Notes: generated by a model from the letters alone, not told the origin. 35,034 bases of DNA from an uncultured Lachnospiraceae bacterium (GCA_951800685.1 CATOJY010000036.1:1-35034), one strand, 5' to 3'; shown: positions 8,011 through 17,222, counted from the first letter of the stretch. Numbers and translations are program-made.

Positions 8011-8200
8011 TAGCAGTATCGCAAGCAAGCTTGCGATATGCACGGGAGTAGATTGAAAAACCAAAGATTTTTCAATTTTTTATTTTAGCAGTATCGCAAG
8101 CAAGCTTGCGATATGCACGGGAGTACATTGAAAAACTAATGATTTTTCAATTTTTTATTTTAGCAGTATCGCAAGCAAGCTTGCGATATGCACGGGAGTA
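8011..8200 (+). repeat. Tandem 75-bp repeat array with hairpin, SD and terminator-like element per unit
   Basis: Three identical 40-base copies (8011-8050, 8086-8125, 8161-8200) are separated by two 35-base segments that differ at three positions. Each 40-mer holds a strong hairpin (TATCGCAAG, loop CAAG, CTTGCGATA) then GCACGGGAGTA, an SD-like sequence. Each 35-mer starts with a possible TTG codon and has an inverted repeat ATTGAAAAA/TTTTTCAAT followed by a T-rich run, like an A/U terminator. In copy 3 the SD serves the real ATG at 8203. Unit 1 could encode MKNQRFFNFLF, ending on the TAG that opens unit 2; unit 2 gives MKN then stop. The near-identical spacers argue against CRISPR. Confidence 0.9.
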
Positions 8201-8202
8201 AA

Positions 8203-9366
8203 ATGAAAATACTGTTTATAGAATGGGCAAGTTTCGGAAACGAAGACATCAAGGAAGCTTTTATCGCAGAAGGGCACACCCTCCTCTGTTTTCCTTTTTC
8301 CAATAAAGACGGACGGAAAGATACAGAAGTCAGCCAGGAATTATCCAGTGTCCTGCAAAAGACAGTACCAGATGTTGTCTTTTCCTTTAATTATTTTCCT
8401 GTGATTTCCCAGGTCTGCAAGAAAGAAGCCATCAAATATATTTCCTGGATCTATGACAGCCCTTATGTCATGCTCTATTCTTATACTGCACTCAATCCTT
8501 GCAATACGATCTACGTTTTCGACAAGGAGCTCTATCTGGAATTTCATCGGGCAGGCATCCACACGGTCCATTATATGCCTATGGCGGCAAATGTGGAGCG
8601 TCTGGACAGAATCGCTGGCCAGACATCCAACAGACAGCTCCCCTTGTTATACGACATTTCCTTCATTGGCTCTCTCTACACGGAGCATCACAATTTCTAT
8701 GACCGCATGACCAGCCTGTCAGAGTACGCCAAAGGATACCTGGAAGCTCTCATGGCCGCCCAAATGAAAGTACAGGGATATAACTTTATCCAGGAATCCC
8801 TATCTCCTGTTCTGGACGATCTCTATCATGCTCTGCCCATGGATCCTAATCCTGATGGCGTAGAAAGCCGCGAATATCTCTATGCACAGTATGTGGTCAA
8901 CCGTAAGATTACCGGGCTGGAACGCACTGACCTGCTCACTGCCATCACACAGTACCACACTCTCGACCTTTTTACGCACGATGCCGCTTTTGTCATGGAA
9001 CATCTACGGAATCACGGTACAGTAGACTACTATGACCAAATGCCACTTATCTTTAAACAAAGCAGGATCAACCTGAATATTTCCCTGCGCAGCATTAAGA
9101 GTGGTATTCCTCTCCGCGCCTTCGACATCATGGGAAGCGGCGGCTTCCTTCTTTCTAACTTCCAGGCCGATTTCCTGGATGATTTTGTACCCGGTGAAGA
9201 CTTCATCTATTATGAGAGTAAAGAAGATCTCCTTTGGAAAATCGATTATTATCTGCAACACGAAGAAGAACGCGCTGCTATCGCGAAAAACGGACATGAC
9301 AAGGTCGCGGCGGCACACACTTTCCGGCACAGAGTGCGGGAGATTTTCACAAATAATGCCATCTAA
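8203..9366 (+). CDS. CgeB-like glycosyltransferase (copy 1)
   Basis: This 387-residue protein has an N-terminal Rossmann-like half of the DUF3880/CgeB type (MKILFIEWASFGNEDI; VVFSFNYFPVISQ; WIYDSPYVMLYSY; YVFDKE; DISFIGSLYTE) and a C-terminal GT-B donor-binding half (QMPLIFKQSRINLNISLRS then GIPLRAFDIMGSGGFLLSN, ending in an YYLQHEEERAAIAKNGHDKV helix). This C-terminal pattern is that of Glyco_trans_1_2 proteins. The frame opens at ATG 8188 inside the repeat, but ATG 8203 is chosen because GGGAG lies 5 bases upstream and paralogues begin MKI(L). Its SD is part of the third 75-bp repeat unit. It is followed by GT2-TPR copy C. Sugar and target unknown. Confidence 0.8.
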   Translation: MKILFIEWASFGNEDIKEAFIAEGHTLLCFPFSNKDGRKDTEVSQELSSVLQKTVPDVVFSFNYFPVISQVCKKEAIKYISWIYDSPYVMLYSYTALNPCNTIYVFDKELYLEFHRAGIHTVHYMPMAANVERLDRIAGQTSNRQLPLLYDISFIGSLYTEHHNFYDRMTSLSEYAKGYLEALMAAQMKVQGYNFIQESLSPVLDDLYHALPMDPNPDGVESREYLYAQYVVNRKITGLERTDLLTAITQYHTLDLFTHDAAFVMEHLRNHGTVDYYDQMPLIFKQSRINLNISLRSIKSGIPLRAFDIMGSGGFLLSNFQADFLDDFVPGEDFIYYESKEDLLWKIDYYLQHEEERAAIAKNGHDKVAAAHTFRHRVREIFTNNAI

Positions 9367-9408
9367 GGAGCCTGGCGTGAAAGAAAATAGACTTTCATTA
9401 CTATTTGT

Positions 9409-9428
9409 GCCGCCAATTGAAAGGCGGC
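9409..9428 (+). promoter_or_regulatory. GC hairpin just before the GT2-TPR copy C start
   Basis: GCCGCC (9409-9414) and GGCGGC (9423-9428) form a perfect 6-bp stem with an AATTGAAA loop in the 77-base gap between two GT genes, seven bases ahead of the SD. There is no clear T-run right after it, so it is more likely an mRNA processing, stability or weak attenuation element than a full terminator. Confidence 0.45.
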
Positions 9429-9443
9429 GGAATGGAGATTTTT

Positions 9444-10526
9444 ATGAATTACCCAATTTCCGTCTGCATAATTGCAAAAAATGAAGAAAAACATATTGAA
9501 AACTGCCTTGCTGCAATCCGTTCCCATACAACGGATGACGCAATTCTTGAAATCGTCGTCGTAGACACAGGTTCCACCGACAGGACCAAAGAGATTGCCG
9601 CCAAATATGCAGATAAAATTCTGGATTTTACATGGGTAAACGATTTTAGCGCTGCAAGGAATTTTTCTCTCGCCCAGGCTTCCCATGACTATGTTCTCAT
9701 CCTCGACTGTGACGAGATCATGGTCTCTGTTGATTGGAAAGATATTTTTCATTCAATCGAGCAACATAAAGACGGCGTTGGTCTGATCGCCCGGAATAAT
9801 CATTATACTTCAAACCAGACAGATACTGTATATCAAGACAGGGTTGAGCGCCTTTTTAACAGGACATTTTATCACTATGAATCACCGATTCATGAGCAGG
9901 TAACCCATAATCACACTGGTATGCGTTATGTAAGTTATCCCATTCCTTTGCTGACAGATCATGCCGGGTATACAGGAACTCCAGAAGAGCTACTAGAAAA
10001 AGTAAACCGGAACAATGCACTCCTCTTCCAGGAATTGGAGAAAGATAAAGAAAATCCCTATCTGTATTTTCAGATAGGGCAGTCCTATAATATGATCTAT
10101 GATTATGAAAATTCTTATCAATACTATCAAAAGGCGCTTGCCTATGATGTGGACCCAAACCAGGAATGGGTTCAGATGATGATCGTCGCCTATGCCAACG
10201 CTATGCTTCACACCCACAGACAGGAGGAGGCGCTCTTACTCGAATCCGTGTATGACGCGTTTGCAGACACTGCAGACTTTCTGTGTATCATGGGGCGTAT
10301 CTACCTTGCAAACGAACAATACCTCAAGGCAATGATGGAATTCCTAAAGGCACTGCACTGCCCTGTTGCAAGAGAAACTGGCACAAACTCCTTCATTCCC
10401 TCCTATAATATTGGATTGATCAACGAGATGATGGGCGACATTCCAACCGCTCTGACACATTACCGCAATTGTGGAGACTTTCCCATGGCACTAGAGAAAA
10501 TAACTGAGCTGGAAAGTGCCCGTTGA
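9444..10526 (+). CDS. GT2 glycosyltransferase with C-terminal TPR repeats (copy C)
   Basis: The third GT2-TPR paralogue, 360 residues: MNYPISVCIIAKNEE, VDTGSTDRT (40-48), NDFSAARNF, LDCDE (87-91) metal motif, HYESPIHEQ block, then TPR pairs from about residue 205 (YFQIGQSYNMIYDYENSYQYYQKALAYD; YNIGLINEMMGDIPTALTHYRNCGDFP). The frame can start at TTG 9405 or ATG 9432, but ATG 9444 has GGAG six bases upstream and matches the other copies. It has a slightly longer loop (DDAILE) before the nucleotide motif than copies A and B. It follows the CgeB-like GT by 77 bases and converges on the next gene with only 17 bases between stops and no visible terminator. Confidence 0.85.
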   Translation: MNYPISVCIIAKNEEKHIENCLAAIRSHTTDDAILEIVVVDTGSTDRTKEIAAKYADKILDFTWVNDFSAARNFSLAQASHDYVLILDCDEIMVSVDWKDIFHSIEQHKDGVGLIARNNHYTSNQTDTVYQDRVERLFNRTFYHYESPIHEQVTHNHTGMRYVSYPIPLLTDHAGYTGTPEELLEKVNRNNALLFQELEKDKENPYLYFQIGQSYNMIYDYENSYQYYQKALAYDVDPNQEWVQMMIVAYANAMLHTHRQEEALLLESVYDAFADTADFLCIMGRIYLANEQYLKAMMEFLKALHCPVARETGTNSFIPSYNIGLINEMMGDIPTALTHYRNCGDFPMALEKITELESAR

Positions 10527-10543
10527 TGGAAAACAGTGTAGAT

Positions 10544-11803
10544 CTATAGCTTTGCCTCGTTTCCCATAAGCAGCCTCTCAAGGCCAGTCCGATAAGAAAA
10601 TAGTTCCTGCGCCTTCTTCTGTCCATTTGCAGCTATCCCTATACGCTTCTCCTCGTTCGCGAGATAGTACGCTATTTTATCCATGCAGTCATCCAGATTG
10701 TCAAAAGTGACAATCTCCACGCCTTCCTCAAAATACTCCGCAATCTCAGGCTGCCAGTTCGACAGCACGAAACCGCCGCATGCCATAATGTCCAATACCC
10801 TCAGCGGAATTCCCGAATGAATAGAGCGCAGGGAAACGTTGAGGTTTATTCTGCTGCCAGAAAAGACAAGCGGCATCTGTGCGTGATAATCAACAGTACC
10901 ACGATTCAACCCGTCCAGTACCGTCAGACCTTTCGTATCGGAACCCGTATACAGTCTGAAATCAAACCTCTTATCTTTCCCTCTATCGTCCGTCATACCC
11001 CTTTTTTCTTCCCTTTCATATGCATAACGTCTTGCCGTCTCTGTCAGCAGAATTCTTCTCTCTTCCACTGTCACTTTCTTCTCCAGAACTGCTGCCAGAA
11101 AGAGATCCTCCGGCTTAGCAAAATAGTCCTCCCCCAACATCAGTCCCTGTTCTTCCATCTGTGCCTGTATCTTATTTAAATCAATTCTTCCATCTATGAC
11201 TCCCTGTCTCATATAATCCATCTGATAGGAGAAGCATTGTCTGTCAAGAATCGCTTCAAAATCTTCTCCTACAGAAGTCTGGCCATCTGTAAACAGCTTA
11301 TCATAGTAATCATGCTCACCTGTGTACAGGGACCCTACAAAGGAAATATCGCATTGATACTTCTCCTTCTCCCTTCGGGACGCCTTCCCGATGATTCTTT
11401 CGAAATATGCCGGATCCACGGAAAGCGGAACATAGGAAACCGTTCTAACCCCATACCCCTCCAATTGTCTGACCATCTCCCGGTCAAAAATACCGATATG
11501 ATTACATGGTAACATAACCATCTTGGCGTACAGTGTAAAATGCGGACAGTCATACACCCACGAATAATATGGCAGCTTGCAGGTATTACAGATCATCGAC
11601 ACAATCGGAAAGTAATTAAAGGATATTACCCCTTCCACTCCCTGGGAATGGATAAAGGGAATCATCTCCATTGCCAATTCCATATCACGGGTATAATGCC
11701 TGCACTCCTTGCGAAACCATATCACCTCAAAACCCATTCCTATTAAATTATCTGCCAGAAGACGCTCGTTATTGGCGTTCCAGGAATATAACAACAGTTT
11801 CAT
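10544..11803 (-). CDS. CgeB-like glycosyltransferase (copy 2)
   Basis: The 419-residue protein has the same two-part form as copy 1: SFNYFPIVSMICN, YYSWVYDCPHFTLYA, GIFDREMV, CDISFVGSLYTGEHDYYD in the N-terminal half; TVDYHAQMPLVFSGSRINLNVSLRSIHSGIPLRVLDIMACGGFVLSN split over the GT-B donor half; then the YYLANEEKRIGIAANG helix. A charged insertion (about 262-281, rich in Glu, Arg, Lys, Asp) interrupts the region before the donor half and is absent from copy 1. It is the last gene of the - strand GT run, 56 bases after the preceding GT2. The start has GAGAAG upstream. It is closer to copy 1 than to the 391/390-residue pair at 15992-18395. Confidence 0.8.
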   Translation of the reverse strand: MKLLLYSWNANNERLLADNLIGMGFEVIWFRKECRHYTRDMELAMEMIPFIHSQGVEGVISFNYFPIVSMICNTCKLPYYSWVYDCPHFTLYAKMVMLPCNHIGIFDREMVRQLEGYGVRTVSYVPLSVDPAYFERIIGKASRREKEKYQCDISFVGSLYTGEHDYYDKLFTDGQTSVGEDFEAILDRQCFSYQMDYMRQGVIDGRIDLNKIQAQMEEQGLMLGEDYFAKPEDLFLAAVLEKKVTVEERRILLTETARRYAYEREEKRGMTDDRGKDKRFDFRLYTGSDTKGLTVLDGLNRGTVDYHAQMPLVFSGSRINLNVSLRSIHSGIPLRVLDIMACGGFVLSNWQPEIAEYFEEGVEIVTFDNLDDCMDKIAYYLANEEKRIGIAANGQKKAQELFSYRTGLERLLMGNEAKL

Positions 11804-11859
11804 CTAAAACTTCTCTTTCCTCATCATTCTGCAATACACTTTGGAACAAGCTTCGAACC

Positions 11860-12906
11860 TCATTGTCGAAATACAAGCTGTTTCTGGAAAGCAGTATTCA
11901 TTACCTGAACATTTTCTTCTGTAAGCTGCATATCCAGCGATGCCAACAGTAAAGAAAACGCCTCTCTTTTTCTAGTAACATAGGAATTCTCCCGGATATC
12001 CGGGAAAAATCCAAGCAAGGACTCCCTGAAACGTTTTATGATATCTGCCGTCAGACAATATCCTCTTTGCAGTATCATCCGAATACTAAGTTCATATCCC
12101 CATCGAAAATAAATGTAACTCAATTCATCATAGTATGGCTCTAATAGTCCTCTTTGCTTTACATCCCTGACCAAAGTCTCCCACACCTGCACATTATCCA
12201 GCTTTCGATTCTCCCAGTTGCCGCGAGTTGTACTGTCGGGTGACATATAATAGAAATAGAGTAACCTGTCTAAAAAATAATGTCTTTTCTCATACAAACG
12301 TACTGGTAAGGTAAATGCCGGCTCCTGGTGTGCAAGATGTTCCGCGAATTGAATATGATTGTCCTGGATCATGCTCATACGGTATAGTTTTCTCATACAC
12401 CCCAAAGAACAATTTGGGGTTGAGATTATCAAATAGGCTTTTCTTTTTTCCTCCGTATCTAACTCCAACAGATGACTCTTCTCTCCTTCTTCCGTAGACA
12501 GCAGCGAAAAGTCTGTGTTGTCGTCCACCCGCGTCATCCGGTATTCTATTACATCCGCATCATACTCTTTTGCCTTATCATACAGGCATTCCATCGCATC
12601 CAACAGAATCCAGTCATCTGCATCACAAAACATCAGATATTCTGCGCCCGCATAAGAAATTCCAACATTCCTGGCGCCTCCTTGCCGCAAATTCTCTGAT
12701 AATTGTATGGCTATCACCGTATCAGGAAACATTGTCTCATATTTCATAATACGATTCCACGTTGCTCCCTCATCCGTGGAAGCATCATCCACAAGAATGA
12801 TTTCTATGTTCTGCATTCCAATTGTCTGATGAATCAAATGATCCATACATTTTTCTAAATAAATGGAAACATTGTGGCAGGGAACAACAACACTGATCTT
12901 CTTCAT
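11860..12906 (-). CDS. GT2 glycosyltransferase
   Basis: A 348-residue GT-A family 2 enzyme: MKKISVVVPCHN opening, LVDDAST (38-44), the GGARNVGI stretch and the DADDW metal motif (95-99) are all seen. The C-terminal half (about 190-348) is helical and probably binds the acceptor or a partner; no membrane segment is present, so it acts in the cytosol. The frame could open at GTG 12912, but GAGGAG lies only one base from it and 7 bases from ATG 12906, so the ATG is preferred. It starts just after the GT-methyltransferase gene with about 11 bases between them. Sugar and acceptor unknown. Confidence 0.88.
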   Translation of the reverse strand: MKKISVVVPCHNVSIYLEKCMDHLIHQTIGMQNIEIILVDDASTDEGATWNRIMKYETMFPDTVIAIQLSENLRQGGARNVGISYAGAEYLMFCDADDWILLDAMECLYDKAKEYDADVIEYRMTRVDDNTDFSLLSTEEGEKSHLLELDTEEKRKAYLIISTPNCSLGCMRKLYRMSMIQDNHIQFAEHLAHQEPAFTLPVRLYEKRHYFLDRLLYFYYMSPDSTTRGNWENRKLDNVQVWETLVRDVKQRGLLEPYYDELSYIYFRWGYELSIRMILQRGYCLTADIIKRFRESLLGFFPDIRENSYVTRKREAFSLLLASLDMQLTEENVQVMNTAFQKQLVFRQ

Positions 12907-12917
12907 CTTCACACTCC

Positions 12918-14777
12918 TCAGCTGTTCACCTTTCTATAAATATAAAAATCCGACCATGATGTGTTCAGCGGGTCTTTTTCATCATAGGGATATGCATTCT
13001 CGATCTTTTTCACCAATTTCCAGTCAAGCATATGGCAGTCCACATATTCTGTAAATTTTCTGCACCTTACATGCGCCGCCGAGCATCTGTCAAAATTACA
13101 GGAATAGATGCACACACATTTACTACTGGATGCAAACAGTCTCTGCATATATAATTCGAAAACATCATCCTCTACCAGATGATAAAGCACATCCAGTGAC
13201 AAGGCTAACTCTCCTGTAATCTCACTGGTGAAATGATCCCCACCGCTCCATATAAATTGTTTACTACTGTCACCCTTAAATAACTCCTGGCATCTCGCCA
13301 CAGCCTCTTTCGATACATCATATCCTACATACGCAGGATAATCAGCCAGTCTTAATTGGTTTCCATCGCCGCATCCCCATTCGATCACCGTATTGATTTT
13401 TTCCTCGCGAACCAATTGGTTGACCACTTTGGCCTTAAACTCGGCAAGGCGGTGATAAGAGCCTGCGCCCGATGTCCCCCCGTGCAGATAACGCTGTTCC
13501 CAATACTTAGCGCTGCTTTCCCATCCCGGTTTCATAGAGCGCTCTTCTTCCTGCAATATTGTTAATAATTCTGGGTATCTGGTCAAGATACGGTCAAGAT
13601 AAACATCATTTTGCCGTTGTGCGCCATTACTCTGATACAGCGTCGTCTCATCAGTCATGCCAAGCTCTCTTGACCAATTAATTGCCGCTGGCTGTTTGAT
13701 GCCATCTTTCACTACTTTTATTTTGGTTCCCTTTAACAGGCACATCGCCCAAAACCATATGTCATCCGCATTCGGCGCGATCTCCATAAAGTAGTCTCTT
13801 CGCAGAATATCCTGGTGAAGCTTGTGGGGCGGGAACAAAGTTCCTCCTCCATTTGTTGGAAATACCTGATAAACAGGCTGCTCCTCTGACACCTTTTTGG
13901 GCCAGCTGTTATAGGGCGCAAACCTATTACCTGCAACCTGTACTCTATGTGCACGATGGCAGTTTATACAATCTGGATTCTCTAAATAAGAATGATATAA
14001 AAGTTCCAACCAGTTTTCCGGATAATAGAAATCATCATCTGCTGTGACAATAATCTCCTCCGGAAACCTTTCCAGAGCCGGCACTAATTTCTTATATGAT
14101 CTGATATCCTCACACCACATGATTGAGAGGCCATTCTCCTGCAGTGCCAGCAGGCTAGGAGCAATATCCGCTTCCTTATTGGGAAACTGTTCTTCCGCCA
14201 GCCATAAGATGATCTGGTCGGGCTTCAATGTCTGATGCAGAAGCGAATATAACGTATATTTCAATTCATACATCCGGTCTGGATACGACGTAAGAGATAC
14301 AATGATCTGTCTCTCTCTTTTCTGAACTGTAACACCTAAAGAATGATCCGTTTCTAATGCATAATTGATCTTTTCCTTGTTGATTTCTGGATACCATCCC
14401 TTACGTACATTATTGTTGCCTGCCAGTTTCTGTATGAGTTCAGACTGTTTCTGAACCTCTTCCTGCAAAACCTGAATCTGACGTCTGCTCTCCATATGAT
14501 CGACCCAGTTTAATGTTTCCTTCTGCCATTCCGATATTCTATTGCATACTTCTTCCGTAATCCTGCCCTGTTTGAACTCTGTATAGATCTGCTGCCAGCC
14601 ATCCCTGTGTGAATGAATTTTGGTCATTTCATCAACTGCGTCCATGGCATCCGCCAGCACATCCAGTACCTGTTGATCTGGATATCTTTTATTTTCCAAT
14701 TTGCCCGAAATGTTTTCTCTTAACTTCTCAATCTGGCCAACCACGTGTATAATTTCCTGTAAGTTCTTATTTTCCAT
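12918..14777 (-). CDS. Coiled-coil, glycosyltransferase and methyltransferase fusion protein
   Basis: This 619-residue protein has three parts. Residues 1-125 are helical with coiled-coil character (IQVLQEEVQKQSELIQKL). Residues about 155-415 form a glycosyltransferase-like domain: IIVSLTSYPDRM, SLLHQTLKPDQIILWL, a VTADDDFYYP metal motif (244-253) and an APNADDIWFWAM acceptor-side motif (334-345). Residues about 425-619 are a class I SAM methyltransferase with VIEWGCGDGNQ (464-474) as the SAM loop and SLDVLYHLVEDD as the usual post-I motif. The enzyme may add a sugar and methylate it, or cap a glycan with a methyl group. The fused open frame is uninterrupted, and its start has AGG seven bases upstream. 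Confidence 0.82.
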   Translation of the reverse strand: MENKNLQEIIHVVGQIEKLRENISGKLENKRYPDQQVLDVLADAMDAVDEMTKIHSHRDGWQQIYTEFKQGRITEEVCNRISEWQKETLNWVDHMESRRQIQVLQEEVQKQSELIQKLAGNNNVRKGWYPEINKEKINYALETDHSLGVTVQKRERQIIVSLTSYPDRMYELKYTLYSLLHQTLKPDQIILWLAEEQFPNKEADIAPSLLALQENGLSIMWCEDIRSYKKLVPALERFPEEIIVTADDDFYYPENWLELLYHSYLENPDCINCHRAHRVQVAGNRFAPYNSWPKKVSEEQPVYQVFPTNGGGTLFPPHKLHQDILRRDYFMEIAPNADDIWFWAMCLLKGTKIKVVKDGIKQPAAINWSRELGMTDETTLYQSNGAQRQNDVYLDRILTRYPELLTILQEEERSMKPGWESSAKYWEQRYLHGGTSGAGSYHRLAEFKAKVVNQLVREEKINTVIEWGCGDGNQLRLADYPAYVGYDVSKEAVARCQELFKGDSSKQFIWSGGDHFTSEITGELALSLDVLYHLVEDDVFELYMQRLFASSSKCVCIYSCNFDRCSAAHVRCRKFTEYVDCHMLDWKLVKKIENAYPYDEKDPLNTSWSDFYIYRKVNS

Positions 14778-14815
14778 CTTATACCTATTCCCTTCCTTTT
14801 GTTTTCTAATGTCCT

Positions 14816-15958
14816 CTAGACGTCTATCGGCAAATACTCCTGTACAAACTTCCTTCTCTCCTCCTCATAATCCTTGAGATTGATAAATCCGCAGTCATGG
14901 ACACACCATGGTTCCTTCATATTAGGGATTACCACCTTATACCCTTTTCTTATAAACTCCATACTCTGTGAACAATCATAAAAATCCCACTTCGTAAACA
15001 AATCCTGTCTCCAGGGAAGATCATGCTGCGTAACCATCAAAAAACCATCTATAGCGGCTACCTCCAAATATGCCAGCTCTGAACCAATCGCATTCGCCAA
15101 AAGTTCTGTCTCATAAATATGCTGTTCATATAACATCCCAAAACGATCCCGGTCCCACATAACACCAGAATCAGACATCGTTGGCGCACCAATATTCCCT
15201 AACATCCCAATCTGTGGATTATTCTCAAAAACACGTAAACAATCATGAATAAAATACGGATTAATGATAAAGGTATCATGATGCAGATAGACCTTATACT
15301 TAGCCTTAGAATAACACATCGCCTCATTATATGCCGATGTAATAGAAACTGCATCCTCCACTGTTACTACATCTATCTTAATATTCTCCGGCACAATCAA
15401 ATGTTCTATATAATAAATACACTCCTGCGCATACAAGGAATCATTTGTGCAGATGATAAAACACATTTCCTGCTGTTCTTTACCTTCGATTTGCTCCTGG
15501 GAAGCGCTCACAGCAGCCTTTTCTGTCTGTTCCCCTTTAACAGCCCGCAATACTTTATCCTTATGTATAATACTAAAATCAATGACCCTCAGCAACTCAT
15601 AAGAAGAAATCCGATTCTGGACCAAAAATTGGTCAAAATCATTTCTACTGCTGTCCATTATATCAAAATCTATTCTTCTAAGATAAAACTTCAATTTCGT
15701 ATATCGCTCAAGCAACTCTCTCATACAGGATATTTTGGAAAAAATCACATCTTGCCCCGCTTCCCTCTCCTGCTCATAGATCGTACAAAGATAGCACACT
15801 GTTGCAAGATCATTATCCCGTTCTGTCATTGCTTTATGCGAAAGTAATAGCGGCTTAATCTGGTCATAGCCTGCATCAGCCAATAATCGATCAATCTGCT
15901 TCTTTAATTCCGGTATATCCATAAATAGTTTCTCCATTTCCAGCGCTATACTGCACAT
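14816..15958 (-). CDS. GT-A glycosyltransferase with helical N-terminal domain (Glyco_tranf_2_5 type)
   Basis: Residues about 163-380 of this 380-residue protein match the Glyco_tranf_2_5-like family: MCFIICTNDSLYAQECIYYIEHL, then SITSAYNEAMCYSKAKYKVYLHHDTFII with HHDTF (226-230) where other GT2 enzymes have a DxD, then GMLGNIGAP and a DGFLMVTQHDLPW acceptor-side block, ending in a WDFYDCSQSMEFIRKGYKV stretch. Residues 1-150 are a helical domain of no recognised family. The start at 15958 is supported by AGGGGG nine bases upstream; ATG 15922, with GGAG nine bases upstream, is an alternative. It lies between the CgeB-like pair and the fusion gene in the - strand run. Substrate unknown. Confidence 0.8.
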   Translation of the reverse strand: MCSIALEMEKLFMDIPELKKQIDRLLADAGYDQIKPLLLSHKAMTERDNDLATVCYLCTIYEQEREAGQDVIFSKISCMRELLERYTKLKFYLRRIDFDIMDSSRNDFDQFLVQNRISSYELLRVIDFSIIHKDKVLRAVKGEQTEKAAVSASQEQIEGKEQQEMCFIICTNDSLYAQECIYYIEHLIVPENIKIDVVTVEDAVSITSAYNEAMCYSKAKYKVYLHHDTFIINPYFIHDCLRVFENNPQIGMLGNIGAPTMSDSGVMWDRDRFGMLYEQHIYETELLANAIGSELAYLEVAAIDGFLMVTQHDLPWRQDLFTKWDFYDCSQSMEFIRKGYKVVIPNMKEPWCVHDCGFINLKDYEEERRKFVQEYLPIDV

Positions 15959-15991
15959 CAGCTGCTTCCCCCTGGAGACTGTCCTCCAGAC

Positions 15992-17167
15992 TTACGCCTC
16001 CGTCTCTACCCAATTCATAAGTTCTTTTAATTTCTTTTCATACGTATAGCATTGTAGTACTTTTGCACAACCGGCCGCTGCGATCTGTTCCCTCTCCTCA
16101 TCATGAGAAAGATAATACTGAACCTTATCGACCAGCTCTTCCGGCGTTCTAAACATAACAATCTCCTTGTCTTCCTCGAACAGCTCCGCCGTTTCCTCAC
16201 AATAGGTTGACAATACAAATCCACCCGCTCCCATAATATCCATAACCCTCTGCGGTGTTCCACCTTCCATTCCTTTCAAAGAAAGATTCAGATTTATTTT
16301 ACTCCCGGCATAAACAGTAAAAACATCTTTTCCCGGCAAGACAGGCGGCATCACTTCTACATTGACAAGCGCTGATGTATCTGTGTCTGTATTTGTATAA
16401 AATGTCATTGGAAATCTTTCCCCTAAAAGGTTTAAAACACAAATTCTTTCCAGATTTGCTATCTTTCTGATCAAATATGCAACCTCAAAAAATCTGACAT
16501 CCTCCACATCCAGCCGATGCTCTATTTTAAAATCTGGCAGAGCACTTTTCACATCCTCTAACACTGCCTGGTCCATTTTTCCATAAACACACCCGCTTCC
16601 ATCCCAGCAAAACGCTGACGCTTCGAATACGCGGACAAAAAATTCCTGCAATGCTGCTGGCAGCTCTCTTAAATCCCGGTCAAACAAATTATGATCATAT
16701 AGACTGCCAACAAAACTGATCTCATGCAAATAATTTCCTTTCAGTTTTCTTTTGATGTCTAATTGCAAAATTTCAAAATGATTTACCGCCAAAGGCTGAT
16801 ACATCACATGGGGAATTCCATCCTGTAAAAATCTATTGCAATCCCGTTTGTCAAACACCGTAAACCAGCAGTTGTCCATTCTGCCAAAAGGTGTATACAG
16901 CTTTATATAAGGCGCATCCCAAATAAGTGCAATATATTTGATGCCGCATCTATAAGCTGTTAGCGCTGCATTATAAATCAAATGAATCGACATCAAATGC
17001 GTAATATGATTCCTCTTAATATAAGTCATTAACGCATCCAGCTCTGTATCATCCAAAAGAGAATTCTGCTGCCTTACCGGATATTCCTCCACCGTATATC
17101 CGATTTCCCGCAAGTTAAAAACAATATCCTTCGTCTGTGCCATTCCATATACATATAATATTTTCAT
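15992..17167 (-). CDS. CgeB-like glycosyltransferase (copy 3)
   Basis: A 391-residue protein of the CgeB/Glyco_trans_1_2 type: MKILYVYGMAQTKDI, HLMSIHLIYNAA, LIWDAPYIKLYTPFG, TVFDKRDC, HEISFVGSLYD in the first half; GSKINLNLSLKGMEGGTP, QRVMDIMGAGGFVLSTYCEE, the FEEDKEIVMFRTPEEL block and an YYLSHDEEREQIAAAGC helix in the second. It is a close tandem paralogue of the next gene, clearly a local duplication. The frame opens at TTG 17173, but ATG 17167 has GGAG nine bases upstream and matches its paralogue. It differs from copies 1 and 2 in the middle (an FCWDG...YGK segment), so it likely has another acceptor. Confidence 0.82.
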   Translation of the reverse strand: MKILYVYGMAQTKDIVFNLREIGYTVEEYPVRQQNSLLDDTELDALMTYIKRNHITHLMSIHLIYNAALTAYRCGIKYIALIWDAPYIKLYTPFGRMDNCWFTVFDKRDCNRFLQDGIPHVMYQPLAVNHFEILQLDIKRKLKGNYLHEISFVGSLYDHNLFDRDLRELPAALQEFFVRVFEASAFCWDGSGCVYGKMDQAVLEDVKSALPDFKIEHRLDVEDVRFFEVAYLIRKIANLERICVLNLLGERFPMTFYTNTDTDTSALVNVEVMPPVLPGKDVFTVYAGSKINLNLSLKGMEGGTPQRVMDIMGAGGFVLSTYCEETAELFEEDKEIVMFRTPEELVDKVQYYLSHDEEREQIAAAGCAKVLQCYTYEKKLKELMNWVETEA

Positions 17168-17222
17168 ACTCAAAATCTCCAGTCTCTTTCAAGCACAAAA
17201 CTGATCGCTGACTGATATTATT

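Noticed and set aside
8011..8200. CRISPR array
   Set aside because: Only three repeats, and the two spacers are nearly identical (three differences in 35 bases). No cas genes are near.
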